Below, piece after piece: positions 1 through 7,315 of a DNA stretch of 64,000 bases (positions within the stretch are counted from its first letter, which is position 1; each line of letters starts with the position of its first letter). The position numbers and the translations under genes are program-made. The DNA is from Avipropionibacterium sp050157065 (lineage in GTDB: Bacteria; Actinomycetota; Actinomycetes; Propionibacteriales; Propionibacteriaceae). The notes below the pieces were generated by a model, which was not told the origin of the DNA, made no database searches, and was given only the letters and a program-made list of their open reading frames with translations. The stretch lies in assembly GCA_050157065.1 (NCBI GenBank), contig CP189573.1. One strand, 5' to 3'.

Positions 1-1
1 G

Positions 2-694
2 CTGCCGTACCGGGCCCGCGGTCGGATGCTGCGGCAGGCCCGGTCCCGTGCCGGGGTGGTGTCGGCGGTCGCCGGACCTCCCGAGGCGACCGGAGCGGTC
101 ACCGTACGGCAGCTCACCGAGGGGCGCGCGGTCCCGCTCGCCGAGCAGGTCGACGTGCTGCTCACCGGCACCGGTCACGTCTCGCGCCACGGTGTCGGCG
201 CCGAGCTGAATCCCTTGCTGGCAGCACATCTGGGCCTGCACACCGCGTACGGCAGCCACACCGGGACCCCGGTGGTCCGGGACGGTGGCGCCATGATCAT
301 CTTCGACGACGCCGAGCCGCGGTTCCACCGGCACCACGTCGCGACGGCCGACTTCTTCGCCGCCGTGCTGCCCGAAGGCAACGACCCGACCACCGTCGCC
401 TCGCACGAGGACAGGTTCGCCGAGGACGACTGGTACCGACACCTGTACCGGACCTCGGAGGCCCACCACGCCCGGCAGCCGTTCCATCTCTGGTACGACC
501 TCGAGCCGGCTCGGTCGGCGCTGACCGACGTGGTGTGGGTGGGCGGCAACCGCGAGGTGTGCCAGCTGATGGGCTTCCGGGCCGCCTCCACCCTCGGCGA
601 TGCCCTCGAGATGGTCGGCGCCGGGCAGGCGACCACACTGGCCTACCTGCACAACCCGCCGTACGCGGTGGCCGACGTGGCGGGTTCGAAGTGA
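2..694 (+). CDS. LarA-like (lactate racemase / DUF2088 family) protein, C-terminal part
   Basis: The reading frame is open from the first bases of the window, so the gene begins upstream and only about 231 residues are visible. The last third (VVWVGGNREV, then GFRAASTLGDALEMV) resembles the C-terminal domain of LarA-type proteins, where a predicted Rossmann-like strand is followed by a G...A.sleeAl helix. The nickel-pincer-binding N-terminal region that would decide lactate racemase activity lies outside the window. The stop overlaps the GTG start of the next gene, so the two are probably cotranscribed. The family call is from remembered sequence pattern only; substrate unknown. Confidence 0.5.
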   Translation: MPYRARGRMLRQARSRAGVVSAVAGPPEATGAVTVRQLTEGRAVPLAEQVDVLLTGTGHVSRHGVGAELNPLLAAHLGLHTAYGSHTGTPVVRDGGAMIIFDDAEPRFHRHHVATADFFAAVLPEGNDPTTVASHEDRFAEDDWYRHLYRTSEAHHARQPFHLWYDLEPARSALTDVVWVGGNREVCQLMGFRAASTLGDALEMVGAGQATTLAYLHNPPYAVADVAGSK

Positions 695-1239
695 GCTCTC
701 GCATTCGGACCTCAGCCGAGGTGGTCGGCGCGGACGTGCTGTCCGAGGTCGATGACCCGTGCGTGTTCTGGGTCGTCGACGGCACCCCGGCCACGGTGCG
801 GGCCGCACTGCCGGGCCGCCGGGTCCGTTTCGTGACCCCGACGGTGGGGGACCGGCTGCGCCGCCGCGGACCGTCGGTCGCGATCCTGGTCGACAGCGTC
901 ACCCTCGCCTCGGAGCAGTTGGCGCAACTGCTGCCGGTACGGGTGGTGCCGATGTGGGTCGGCGGTGCCTGGACCGGTGGGCCCGTACGGGTCAGGTTCG
1001 GTCGGCCGCTGGCGCCGGCCGAGGGTGAGGACGCCGCCACCTTCGGTGATCGGGTCGCCGACGCGGGCGAAGCGCTCGCGGCGGAGGAGCAGCACGGCTG
1101 GTGGCAGGTCGTCTCCGGTTCGGTCGACCTCCACGACGCGACGGTGCCGAGCCCACCGGCCGGCGGCTGGCGGCAGCACTGGTTGCGGACCGATCCGCAC
1201 CACGGCGGCGACGCCGACCGACGCGCGATCTGGTCCTGA
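691..1239 (+). CDS. Acyltransferase-like protein lacking the HX4D motif
   Basis: About 182 residues from a GTG that overlaps the preceding stop by four bases (GTGA), which sets the start and implies translational coupling. The second half (VVPMWVGG, then VRVRFGRPLAP and an Ala/Glu-rich helix) resembles the C-terminal part of PlsC-type lysophospholipid acyltransferases. The catalytic HX4D motif of that family is not visible and the protein is short, so it may be a degenerate or divergent member, or something unrelated. Function should be left open. Confidence 0.5.
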   Translation: MSSRIRTSAEVVGADVLSEVDDPCVFWVVDGTPATVRAALPGRRVRFVTPTVGDRLRRRGPSVAILVDSVTLASEQLAQLLPVRVVPMWVGGAWTGGPVRVRFGRPLAPAEGEDAATFGDRVADAGEALAAEEQHGWWQVVSGSVDLHDATVPSPPAGGWRQHWLRTDPHHGGDADRRAIWS

Positions 1240-1269
1240 CGCGGGCGTACTTCAGGAGGCGAGTGTCCT

Positions 1270-1869
1270 TCAGGAGGCGAGGGGGCGCAGCCGCTCGTGC
1301 CAGAGCCGTTCGGCCGCGGCGATGAGGTCGGCCTCGGTGCCCTCGTTGTCCAGCCACACGTCGGCCACCGCCCGCCGGGCCGCGTCGTCGGCCTGGGCGG
1401 CGATCCGCTCCCGGGCGGCGTCGGGGGCCATCCCGCGCAACTCCACCAGACGCCGCAGCCGGGTCTCGGCCGAGGCGCCCACGATCACCACCAGGTCGTA
1501 GTCGCCGGCGCGGTCGAGTTCGACCAGCAACGGGATGTCGTGCACCACCACCGCCCCGGGCGCTGCGGCCTCGCGCAGTTCATGGGTCCGGTCGACGACC
1601 CGCGGGTGGATGATCTGCTCAAGGTCGCGGCGAGCCGCTGCGTCACCGAACACGATCCGACCCAGCGCGGGCCGGTCGAGACTGCCGTCCGGGCCGATCA
1701 CGTGCTCGCCGAACCGCTGCCGTACGGCGTCGAAGCCGGGGGTGCCCGGTGCCACCACCTCCCGGGCCAGCACGTCGGCGTCAATGATCACCGCGCCGAG
1801 CCCGGCCCACGTCCGGGCCACCGTCGACTTGCCGGACGCGATCCCGCCGGTCAACCCCACGAACACCAT
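1270..1869 (-). CDS. coaE: Dephospho-CoA kinase
   Basis: Phosphorylates the 3'-hydroxyl of dephospho-CoA, the last step of coenzyme A synthesis, in the cytoplasm. The N-terminus MVFVGLTGGIASGKST is the P-loop of the family, followed by the IDAD motif (about residues 30-33) that contacts the substrate and a HDIPLL segment. At 199 residues the length is normal for CoaE. I chose the ATG at 1869 because family members begin two to five residues before GLTGGIGSGKS; a GTG four codons upstream (1881) is in frame. The gene diverges from the GNAT gene across 132 bp that hold a promoter for each. Confidence 0.95.
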   Translation of the reverse strand: MVFVGLTGGIASGKSTVARTWAGLGAVIIDADVLAREVVAPGTPGFDAVRQRFGEHVIGPDGSLDRPALGRIVFGDAAARRDLEQIIHPRVVDRTHELREAAAPGAVVVHDIPLLVELDRAGDYDLVVIVGASAETRLRRLVELRGMAPDAARERIAAQADDAARRAVADVWLDNEGTEADLIAAAERLWHERLRPLAS

Positions 1870-1893
1870 GAGCCCTCGCACACCATGACGCAG

Positions 1894-1899
1894 AGCCTA
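1894..1899 (-). promoter_or_regulatory. Candidate -10 box for coaE
   Basis: TAGGCT on the minus strand. A transcript starting about seven bases downstream would begin at or next to an ATG at 1886 that opens an 11-codon reading frame overlapping the coaE start. No convincing -35 is seen. Confidence 0.4.
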
Positions 1900-1937
1900 G
1901 CCGGGCCGCATGACTTCGCTCGGGGCCAAATGGCGAC

Positions 1938-1943
1938 TATCAT
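1938..1943 (+). promoter_or_regulatory. Candidate -10 box for the GNAT gene
   Basis: TATCAT about 58 bases before the start at 2002, giving a leader of roughly 50 bases that contains the GGAGA ribosome site. The -35 region is weak. It shares the divergent coaE/GNAT gap. Confidence 0.4.
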
Positions 1944-2001
1944 CACCGTTGCCCCCGGGCCCGCGTACGAGGCCCGACCGCTGAACTGGAGACTGACCGC
2001 G

Positions 2002-3015
2002 ATGGACGACGTGGCGCACGTGGCCCATCGACTCGACCCGACGACCGGGCTCAGCTGGACGCCGTTGCAGGCGGCCGACCTCCCCGAGGTCAGCGGGCTC
2101 CTCACCGCGATCGAACACCTCGACGAGCCGGTCGAGCGGCACACCCTGGAGACCATCGAGGCCGCGTTCCACCAGGCCTACCGACCGCCCGCGGAGAACG
2201 CGTTGATCGGCCGCGATCCCGGTGGCCAGGCCGTCGCGTACGGCTGGAACTACCTCTCCCCGGGCGACGTCGACGTCCGTCGGGTCTACCTGACCGGCGG
2301 GGTCCACCCCGGTTGGCGTGGCCGCGGTGTCGGCCGCCAGTTGCTGGAGTGGCAGATGAGCCGGGCTCGCGCCCACCACCGGGAGACCTGGCAGCCCGGA
2401 TTCGGCTCACTGCGGATGGTCTGCTTCGTCGACGACCACCTGGTCGACCGCCGCAACCTCTACCTCGCGAACGGGTTCACCCCGGTGCGCTGGTCGGTCG
2501 ACATGTCGCAACAGTTCGCCGCAGACCTGCCCGAGGTCCAGTTGCCGCACGACCTCGAGATCGTTCGGTTCACCCCCGACATGGCCGAGGCCGTTCGCCA
2601 GTGCCACAACCGGTGCTTCGCCGAGCACGAAGGTGCCGCCGAGGTGGGCCCGGACGCCTGGCAGGAACGGCTCGGACGGGACACCTTCCACGCCGACTGG
2701 TCGTACGTGGCCCGGGTGGTCGCGACCGGCGAGATCGTCGGGTACGCCCTCAACTCCGGCTACGAGGAGGACTGGGAGGCCCAAGGGTTCACCGAGGGCT
2801 GGACCGACCACCTCGGCGTGCTGCCCGGCTGGCGTGGCCGCGGCCTGGCGACCGCCCTGCTCGCCACCTCGATGACCACCTTCCGCCGGCACGGTCTGGA
2901 GGGCGCCGGGCTCGGCGTCGACTTCTTCGACGAGACCCGCGGCCGGGGGTTGTACGAGAGCGTCGGCTACAAGGTCGCGCACACCTCGATCATGTACGCG
3001 CGCACCGAGGCCTGA
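2002..3015 (+). CDS. Double-domain GNAT N-acetyltransferase
   Basis: 337 residues with two GNAT folds in tandem, each showing an acetyl-CoA pyrophosphate loop: GGVHPGWRGRGVG near residues 95-107 and LGVLPGWRGRGLA near 270-282. The layout resembles mycothiol synthase (MshD), but nothing here fixes the substrate and MshD is usually more conserved, so general acetyltransferase is the safe call. The start is the ATG preceded by GGAGA; the open frame continues upstream but only as coaE antisense. A Cys-rich stretch (RQCHNRCF) in the second half is unusual but not diagnostic. Confidence 0.85.
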   Translation: MDDVAHVAHRLDPTTGLSWTPLQAADLPEVSGLLTAIEHLDEPVERHTLETIEAAFHQAYRPPAENALIGRDPGGQAVAYGWNYLSPGDVDVRRVYLTGGVHPGWRGRGVGRQLLEWQMSRARAHHRETWQPGFGSLRMVCFVDDHLVDRRNLYLANGFTPVRWSVDMSQQFAADLPEVQLPHDLEIVRFTPDMAEAVRQCHNRCFAEHEGAAEVGPDAWQERLGRDTFHADWSYVARVVATGEIVGYALNSGYEEDWEAQGFTEGWTDHLGVLPGWRGRGLATALLATSMTTFRRHGLEGAGLGVDFFDETRGRGLYESVGYKVAHTSIMYARTEA

Positions 3016-3047
3016 CCCGTCCGGTCGGCCGACGTGCCTGACCGCGT

Positions 3048-3053
3048 TAGGAT
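3048..3053 (+). promoter_or_regulatory. Candidate leaderless promoter for yebC
   Basis: TAGGAT ends seven bases before the yebC ATG, so transcription would start at or beside the start codon. The same spacing recurs before at least six other genes here. Confidence 0.5.
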
Positions 3054-3060
3054 CGACGGC

Positions 3061-3810
3061 ATGTCTGGGCACTCGAAGTGGGCGACCACCAAGCACAAGA
3101 AGGCCGTGATCGACGCGCGCCGCGGCAAGCTGTTCGCGAAGTTGATCAAGAACGTGGAGGTGGCGGCCCGGCTGGGCGGCGGTGACCCCGCCGGCAACCC
3201 GACGCTGTACGACGCGATCCAGAAGGCCAAGAAGTCGTCGGTACCCAACGACAACATCGACCGCGCCGTCAAGCGCGGATCGGGGGCCGACGGCACCGGC
3301 GTCGACTACGAGACCGTGATGTACGAGGCGTACGGCCCGGCCGGGGTCGCGCTGCTGATCGAGTGCCTGACCGACAACCGCAACCGCTCCGCCACCGAGG
3401 TGCGGGTCGCCGTCACCCGCAACGGCGGCACCATGGCCGACGTGGGCTCCACCGCCCGGCTGTTCCAGCGCAAGGGCGTGGTGATCGTCGCCAAGGAGCA
3501 GGGCGAGACCACCGTCGACGAGGACGCCCTGCTCGAGGCCACCTTGGAGGCCGGCCCCGAGGACGTGAACGACCTCGGTGAGGTGTTCGAGGTGGTCAGC
3601 GAACCGAACGACACCGTCGACGTCCGCAAGGCGGTGCAGGCCGCCGGACTGGACTACGAGTCCGCCGAGGTCAGCTTCGTCCCCGACTTCACCCAACCAC
3701 TGGACCCCGCCGACGCCGAGAAGCTGGAGAAGCTGGTCGACGCCCTCGACGACTGTGACGACGTGCAGAACGTGTTCACCAACGGCGACTTCCCCGACAG
3801 CGAGGACTGA
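3061..3810 (+). CDS. yebC: YebC/PmpR family protein
   Basis: 249 residues beginning MSGHSKWATTKHKKAV, the hallmark N-terminus of the TACO1/YebC family, with RGKLFAKLIKN and the NRNRSATEVR segment also intact. Family members help ribosomes through difficult proline-containing stretches and some are described as transcription regulators; which applies here cannot be told. In many bacteria the gene sits directly before ruvC, as here apart from the opposite-strand MOSC gene. Start chosen at the ATG with the conserved N-terminus, in line with the leaderless promoter. Confidence 0.95.
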   Translation: MSGHSKWATTKHKKAVIDARRGKLFAKLIKNVEVAARLGGGDPAGNPTLYDAIQKAKKSSVPNDNIDRAVKRGSGADGTGVDYETVMYEAYGPAGVALLIECLTDNRNRSATEVRVAVTRNGGTMADVGSTARLFQRKGVVIVAKEQGETTVDEDALLEATLEAGPEDVNDLGEVFEVVSEPNDTVDVRKAVQAAGLDYESAEVSFVPDFTQPLDPADAEKLEKLVDALDDCDDVQNVFTNGDFPDSED

Positions 3811-3829
3811 TCGACCACCGGCCGATCTG

Positions 3830-4366
3830 TCAGACCGGCTCCAGTGGGCGGTGGGGGCCGACGGGCGGTTCGACCCGGATCGGGTCGCCGGCCCGGACCT
3901 CGCCACCGACCTCGACCACGGCCATGATCCCGGCGCGGCGGACCACGGCGCCGTCCTCGGCCCGACCCAGCACCTGGCTGAGCAGGCCGGGGGAGAAGTC
4001 GTTGATCTGTTGGCACGGGTTGCGCAGCCCGGTCACCCGCACCACCGCGTCCGCGCCCAGCCGGAGCAAGGTGTCGGTGCCCAGGCCGAGCAGGTCCACC
4101 CCGGTCGTGGTGACGTTCTCGCCGAGGTCACCCGGACCCACCACGTACCCCTGCCCGGCCACCTCGTCGAACAGTTCGGTGTGCATCAGGTGCACCTGCC
4201 GCAGGTTGGGCACCGACGGGTCGCGCCGTACCCGCGACAGGTGCTGCACGGTCGCCCCCGAGTGCGAGTCACCGGCCACACCGACCCCGGGGACCAGGGT
4301 GATCACCTCGCGGGTCGGCTTGCTGAAGCGGTGGTCGTCGTCGGAGTTCACGGCAGCAACGGTCAT
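3830..4366 (-). CDS. MOSC domain protein
   Basis: 178 residues matching the MOSC domain (molybdenum cofactor sulfurase C-terminal family): GVAGDSHSG, then LRQVHLMHTELFDE, GDLGENVTTTGVDL and a conserved cysteine in GLRNPCQQIN. The domain is thought to carry sulfur on that cysteine for metal-sulfur or detoxification chemistry; stand-alone members such as YiiM act on N-hydroxylated compounds. It lies convergent with yebC (19 bp apart) and divergent from ruvC. Start is the ATG with MTVAAVNSDDDHRF; the frame runs on upstream only as ruvC antisense. Confidence 0.88.
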   Translation of the reverse strand: MTVAAVNSDDDHRFSKPTREVITLVPGVGVAGDSHSGATVQHLSRVRRDPSVPNLRQVHLMHTELFDEVAGQGYVVGPGDLGENVTTTGVDLLGLGTDTLLRLGADAVVRVTGLRNPCQQINDFSPGLLSQVLGRAEDGAVVRRAGIMAVVEVGGEVRAGDPIRVEPPVGPHRPLEPV

Positions 4367-4436
4367 GACAGCAGTCTGCCCCGCGCCGTCCGTCCGCGCA
4401 TCGGCGTTTTGCCGCCACACCCGGCACGGCACTGGG

Positions 4437-4442
4437 TAGGCT
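4437..4442 (+). promoter_or_regulatory. Candidate -10 box for ruvCAB
   Basis: TAGGCT about 37 bases before the ruvC start; leader of about 30 bases with a GGGAGGG ribosome site. No clear -35. Confidence 0.45.
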
Positions 4443-4478
4443 GCCGAACGTCTGTTCGAACCGCCTGCTGGGAGGGTC

Positions 4479-5051
4479 ATGCGTGTCCTCGGGATTGATC
4501 CCGGTCTCACCCGCTGCGGTCTCGGCGTCGTCGACCAGGATCGGGGACGCTCCCCGCACCTGGTCGAGGTCGATGTCGTACGGACCCCGGCCGACCTGGA
4601 CACCGCCAAGCGGCTGGTCCGGATCGAGGCGGCGGTCGTCGACTGGGTCGACCGGCACCGCCCCGACGTGGTGTGCGTGGAGCGGGTGTTCGCCCAGCAC
4701 AACGTGCAGACCGTCGTCGGCACCGCCCAGGCGGCCGGCGTGGTGATGTTGGTGGGTGCCCGCGCGGGCATCCCGGTGGTGCTGCACACCCCGAGTGAGG
4801 TGAAGGCCGCGATCACCGGGTCGGGGCGCGCCGACAAGGCGCAGGTGGGCGCGATGGTGACCCGGATCCTCCGGCTCCCCGAACCACCCCGACCGGCCGA
4901 CGCCGCCGACGCCCTCGCGCTGGCCGTGTGCCACCTGTGGCGTGGTGGCCCGGTCAACCGACTCGCCGAGCTGGCCGCCGACCGACCCGCCGCCGGCAAC
5001 GGGTACGCCAGGGCCGTCGCGGCCGCAGCACGACGAGGAATGAGGCCATGA
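4479..5051 (+). CDS. ruvC: Holliday junction endonuclease RuvC
   Basis: Cuts Holliday junctions symmetrically during recombinational repair, working with RuvAB. 190 residues with the acidic active site in place: D7 in MRVLGIDPG, E68 in VCVERVF, and the C-terminal acidic pair in the RPADAADALALAVCH helix. SGRADKAQV is the conserved basic/DNA-facing segment. First gene of a ruvC-ruvA-ruvB operon with 4-base overlaps between neighbours; strong GGGAGGG ribosome site just before the ATG. Confidence 0.97.
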   Translation: MRVLGIDPGLTRCGLGVVDQDRGRSPHLVEVDVVRTPADLDTAKRLVRIEAAVVDWVDRHRPDVVCVERVFAQHNVQTVVGTAQAAGVVMLVGARAGIPVVLHTPSEVKAAITGSGRADKAQVGAMVTRILRLPEPPRPADAADALALAVCHLWRGGPVNRLAELAADRPAAGNGYARAVAAAARRGMRP

Positions 5052-5665
5052 TCGCCAGACTGACCGGCACCGTGCTCACGATCGGTGCCACCTCAGCCGT
5101 GATCGACCTGTCCGGGTTCGGGGTGCTGGTGCAGGTCACCCCCGGCACCGCCGGCGGGCTGCGGTTGGGCCAGCCGACGACCCTGTCGACCTCGCTGGTC
5201 GTCCGGGAGGACTCACTGACGCTGTACGGCTTCGCCGACGACTCCGGGCGTGACCTGTTCGAGCTGCTGATCACCGCCAACGGCGTCGGCCCCAAACTGG
5301 CCCAGGCCGCGTTGGCGGTGCACGAGCCGGACCAGCTCCGCGCCGCGATCGCCGGCGGCGACCTGGCCGCGCTGACCCGGGTCCCGGGCATCGGCAAGCG
5401 GGGTGCGGAGAAGATCGTCGTCGAGCTCCGCGACAAGGTGAACGCGCTCGGACCGGTCGGCGACCTGCCCGCCGCGAGCGGCGGGGGAGCCGAGCCGGAG
5501 GAGGCGTGGCGCAGCCAGGTCAGCTCCGGCCTGCAGGGCCTGGGCTGGTCGGCCAAGGACGCCGCCGCCGCCTGTGAGCGGATCGAGCCGGTGGTCGCCG
5601 CCGAGCCCGACACCCCGATCGCGGTGCTGATGCGGGCGGCACTGCAGAGCTTGGCGCGACAGTGA
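5048..5665 (+). CDS. ruvA: Holliday junction DNA-binding protein RuvA
   Basis: Tetrameric junction-recognition subunit that loads the RuvB motor. 205 residues: an N-terminal OB fold (MIARLTGTV, VVREDSLTLYGF), two helix-hairpin-helix motifs (LITANGVGPKLAQ and ALTRVPGIGKRGAEKIVVEL) and a C-terminal RuvB-binding domain (about residues 155-205). Start ATG overlaps the ruvC stop by four bases, which fixes it. Confidence 0.97.
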   Translation: MIARLTGTVLTIGATSAVIDLSGFGVLVQVTPGTAGGLRLGQPTTLSTSLVVREDSLTLYGFADDSGRDLFELLITANGVGPKLAQAALAVHEPDQLRAAIAGGDLAALTRVPGIGKRGAEKIVVELRDKVNALGPVGDLPAASGGGAEPEEAWRSQVSSGLQGLGWSAKDAAAACERIEPVVAAEPDTPIAVLMRAALQSLARQ

Positions 5666-6705
5666 GCCGCGAGGTCGACCCGGCGGTCGAACCGGACGAG
5701 ATCGCGGCCGAGACCGCACTGCGGCCGAAGACGTTGGCCGAGTTCGGCGGGCAGCCCCGCGTCCGCGACCAGCTCGACCTGGTGCTGACCGCGGCCCGGG
5801 GCCGCAACGCGGTCGCCGACCACGTGCTGTTGTCCGGGCCGCCCGGGCTCGGCAAGACCACCCTGGCGATGATCATCGCCGGCGAGATGTCGGCACCGGT
5901 CCGGGTGTCGAGCGGGCCCGCGATCCAGCACGCCGGCGACCTGGCCGCCATCCTGTCCGGGTTGGTGGAGGGTGAGGTGTTCTTCCTCGACGAGATCCAC
6001 CGGATGTCCCGGCCGGCCGAGGAGATGTTGTACCTGGCGATGGAGGACTTCCGGGTGGACGTGGTGGTGGGCAAGGGGCCGGGCGCCACCGCGATCCCGC
6101 TGGAGATCCCGCCGTTCACCCTGGTCGGGGCGACCACCCGGGCCGGCCTGCTGCCGAGCCCACTGCGTGACCGGTTCGGCTTCACCGCCCAACTCGACTT
6201 CTACGACGCCGCCGACCTGGAGCGCATCGTGACCCGGTCCGCCGGCCTGCTCGGGGGCCGGCTGGAGCCCGGTGCGGCCGCCGAGATCGCAGGCCGGTCC
6301 CGGGGCACCCCACGGATCGCGAACCGGCTGTTGCGCCGGGTCCGCGACTACGCCGAGGTCCGCGGCGACGGACGGCTCTCGGTGACCGCCGCCCGGGAGG
6401 CGCTGGCCCTGTACGAGGTGGACGAGATCGGCCTGGACCGGCTCGACCGGGCGGTGCTGGACGCCATGTGCACCCGCTTCGCCGGGGGACCGGTGGGGCT
6501 GGGCACACTCGCGATGTCGGTCGGTGAGGAGGCCGAGACCGTCGAGGAGGTCGCCGAGCCGTTCCTGGTCCGACAGGGCTTCGTGATGCGGACGCCACGC
6601 GGTCGGGTGGCCACCCGGCGGGCGTGGGAACACCTCGGCCTGCGACCGCCCGCGAGCCCCGACACCGAGCCGCTCGACCCGCAATCGGACCCCCTCTTCG
6701 ACTGA
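5662..6705 (+). CDS. ruvB: Holliday junction branch migration ATPase RuvB
   Basis: AAA+ hexameric motor that drives branch migration. 347 residues with Walker A GPPGLGKTT near 59-67, Walker B FLDEIH near 109-114, sensor 1 GATTRAG, an arginine finger region in LRDRFG and a C-terminal winged helix (RQGFVMRTPRGRVAT). GTG start overlaps the ruvA stop by four bases. Last gene of the ruv operon; the next promoter follows about 26 bases later. Confidence 0.97.
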   Translation: MSREVDPAVEPDEIAAETALRPKTLAEFGGQPRVRDQLDLVLTAARGRNAVADHVLLSGPPGLGKTTLAMIIAGEMSAPVRVSSGPAIQHAGDLAAILSGLVEGEVFFLDEIHRMSRPAEEMLYLAMEDFRVDVVVGKGPGATAIPLEIPPFTLVGATTRAGLLPSPLRDRFGFTAQLDFYDAADLERIVTRSAGLLGGRLEPGAAAEIAGRSRGTPRIANRLLRRVRDYAEVRGDGRLSVTAAREALALYEVDEIGLDRLDRAVLDAMCTRFAGGPVGLGTLAMSVGEEAETVEEVAEPFLVRQGFVMRTPRGRVATRRAWEHLGLRPPASPDTEPLDPQSDPLFD

Positions 6706-6731
6706 GTCGTGGAAATGAGGGTCAGCTTGGG

Positions 6732-6737
6732 TAGACT
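6732..6737 (+). promoter_or_regulatory. Candidate -10 box for yajC-secDF
   Basis: TAGACT in the ruvB-yajC gap, 41 bases before the yajC start. It would drive the yajC-secD-secF-apt-channel gene run. Confidence 0.45.
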
Positions 6738-6778
6738 CCGCCGGTCAGCACTCAAGCCGTCTCAGGATCAACGGAGCC

Positions 6779-7312
6779 ATGGACCAGAACCTCTTGACCT
6801 CGATCGTGATGATCGGATTGATGATCGTCGCGTTCTACCTGTTGATCCTGCGCCCGCAGCGCAAGCGTCAGGCCGAGCAGCGGGCCACCCTGGAGAACCT
6901 GCAGCCGGGCACCCGGGTGCTCACCAGCACCGGCGTGTACGGCAACCTGGTCCGGCTCGGCGAGCGGCAGGCCGTGATCGAACTGTCGCCCGGGCACGAG
7001 ATGACGGTGGTCAAGCACGCCATCGTCCGGGTGGTGCAGCCCGGTGACGAGGACCTGGAGATGACCTCGGCCCGCCCGGGCGACGAGGTCCCCGAACCGC
7101 TCGGCCCGCTGGACGAGCCGGTCGACGAGCCGGAGTACACCGACTCCGAGGTGCAGAACTCGCAGTGGCGCTCGTACGCCGACGAGGCCGATGACGACCA
7201 GGCCGACTCCGAGGCAGCTGACGACCAGGTCGACGCAGGCGTCGACGGGGACGAGGGTGGGTCCGTGTCCGACGACACCGACGACACCACGGACACCAAC
7301 CGCAAGGCCTGA
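6779..7312 (+). CDS. yajC: Preprotein translocase subunit YajC
   Basis: Small membrane partner of SecDF at the Sec translocon. 177 residues: one N-terminal membrane helix (about residues 8-25), the signature FYLLILRPQRKRQ, then the conserved QPGTRVLTSTGVYGNLVRLG domain. The last 80 residues are an acidic, Asp/Glu-rich tail not needed in short homologues; secF here also has an acidic extension. Followed three bases later by secD. ATG with a CGGAG ribosome site. Confidence 0.93.
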   Translation: MDQNLLTSIVMIGLMIVAFYLLILRPQRKRQAEQRATLENLQPGTRVLTSTGVYGNLVRLGERQAVIELSPGHEMTVVKHAIVRVVQPGDEDLEMTSARPGDEVPEPLGPLDEPVDEPEYTDSEVQNSQWRSYADEADDDQADSEAADDQVDAGVDGDEGGSVSDDTDDTTDTNRKA

Positions 7313-7315
7313 GCC

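Noticed and set aside
1297..2001. Upstream extension of the GNAT reading frame
   Set aside because: This part is antisense to coaE and lacks GNAT-like sequence; the ATG at 2002 with its ribosome site is the natural start.
2002..3015. The double GNAT as mycothiol synthase (mshD)
   Set aside because: Two GNAT domains fit the plan, but no sequence feature specific to MshD could be confirmed, so the gene was left as a general acetyltransferase.
2407..3906. A 499-codon minus-strand frame opposite the GNAT and yebC genes
   Set aside because: Spans two real genes and their gap, with no start signal or recognisable protein pattern.
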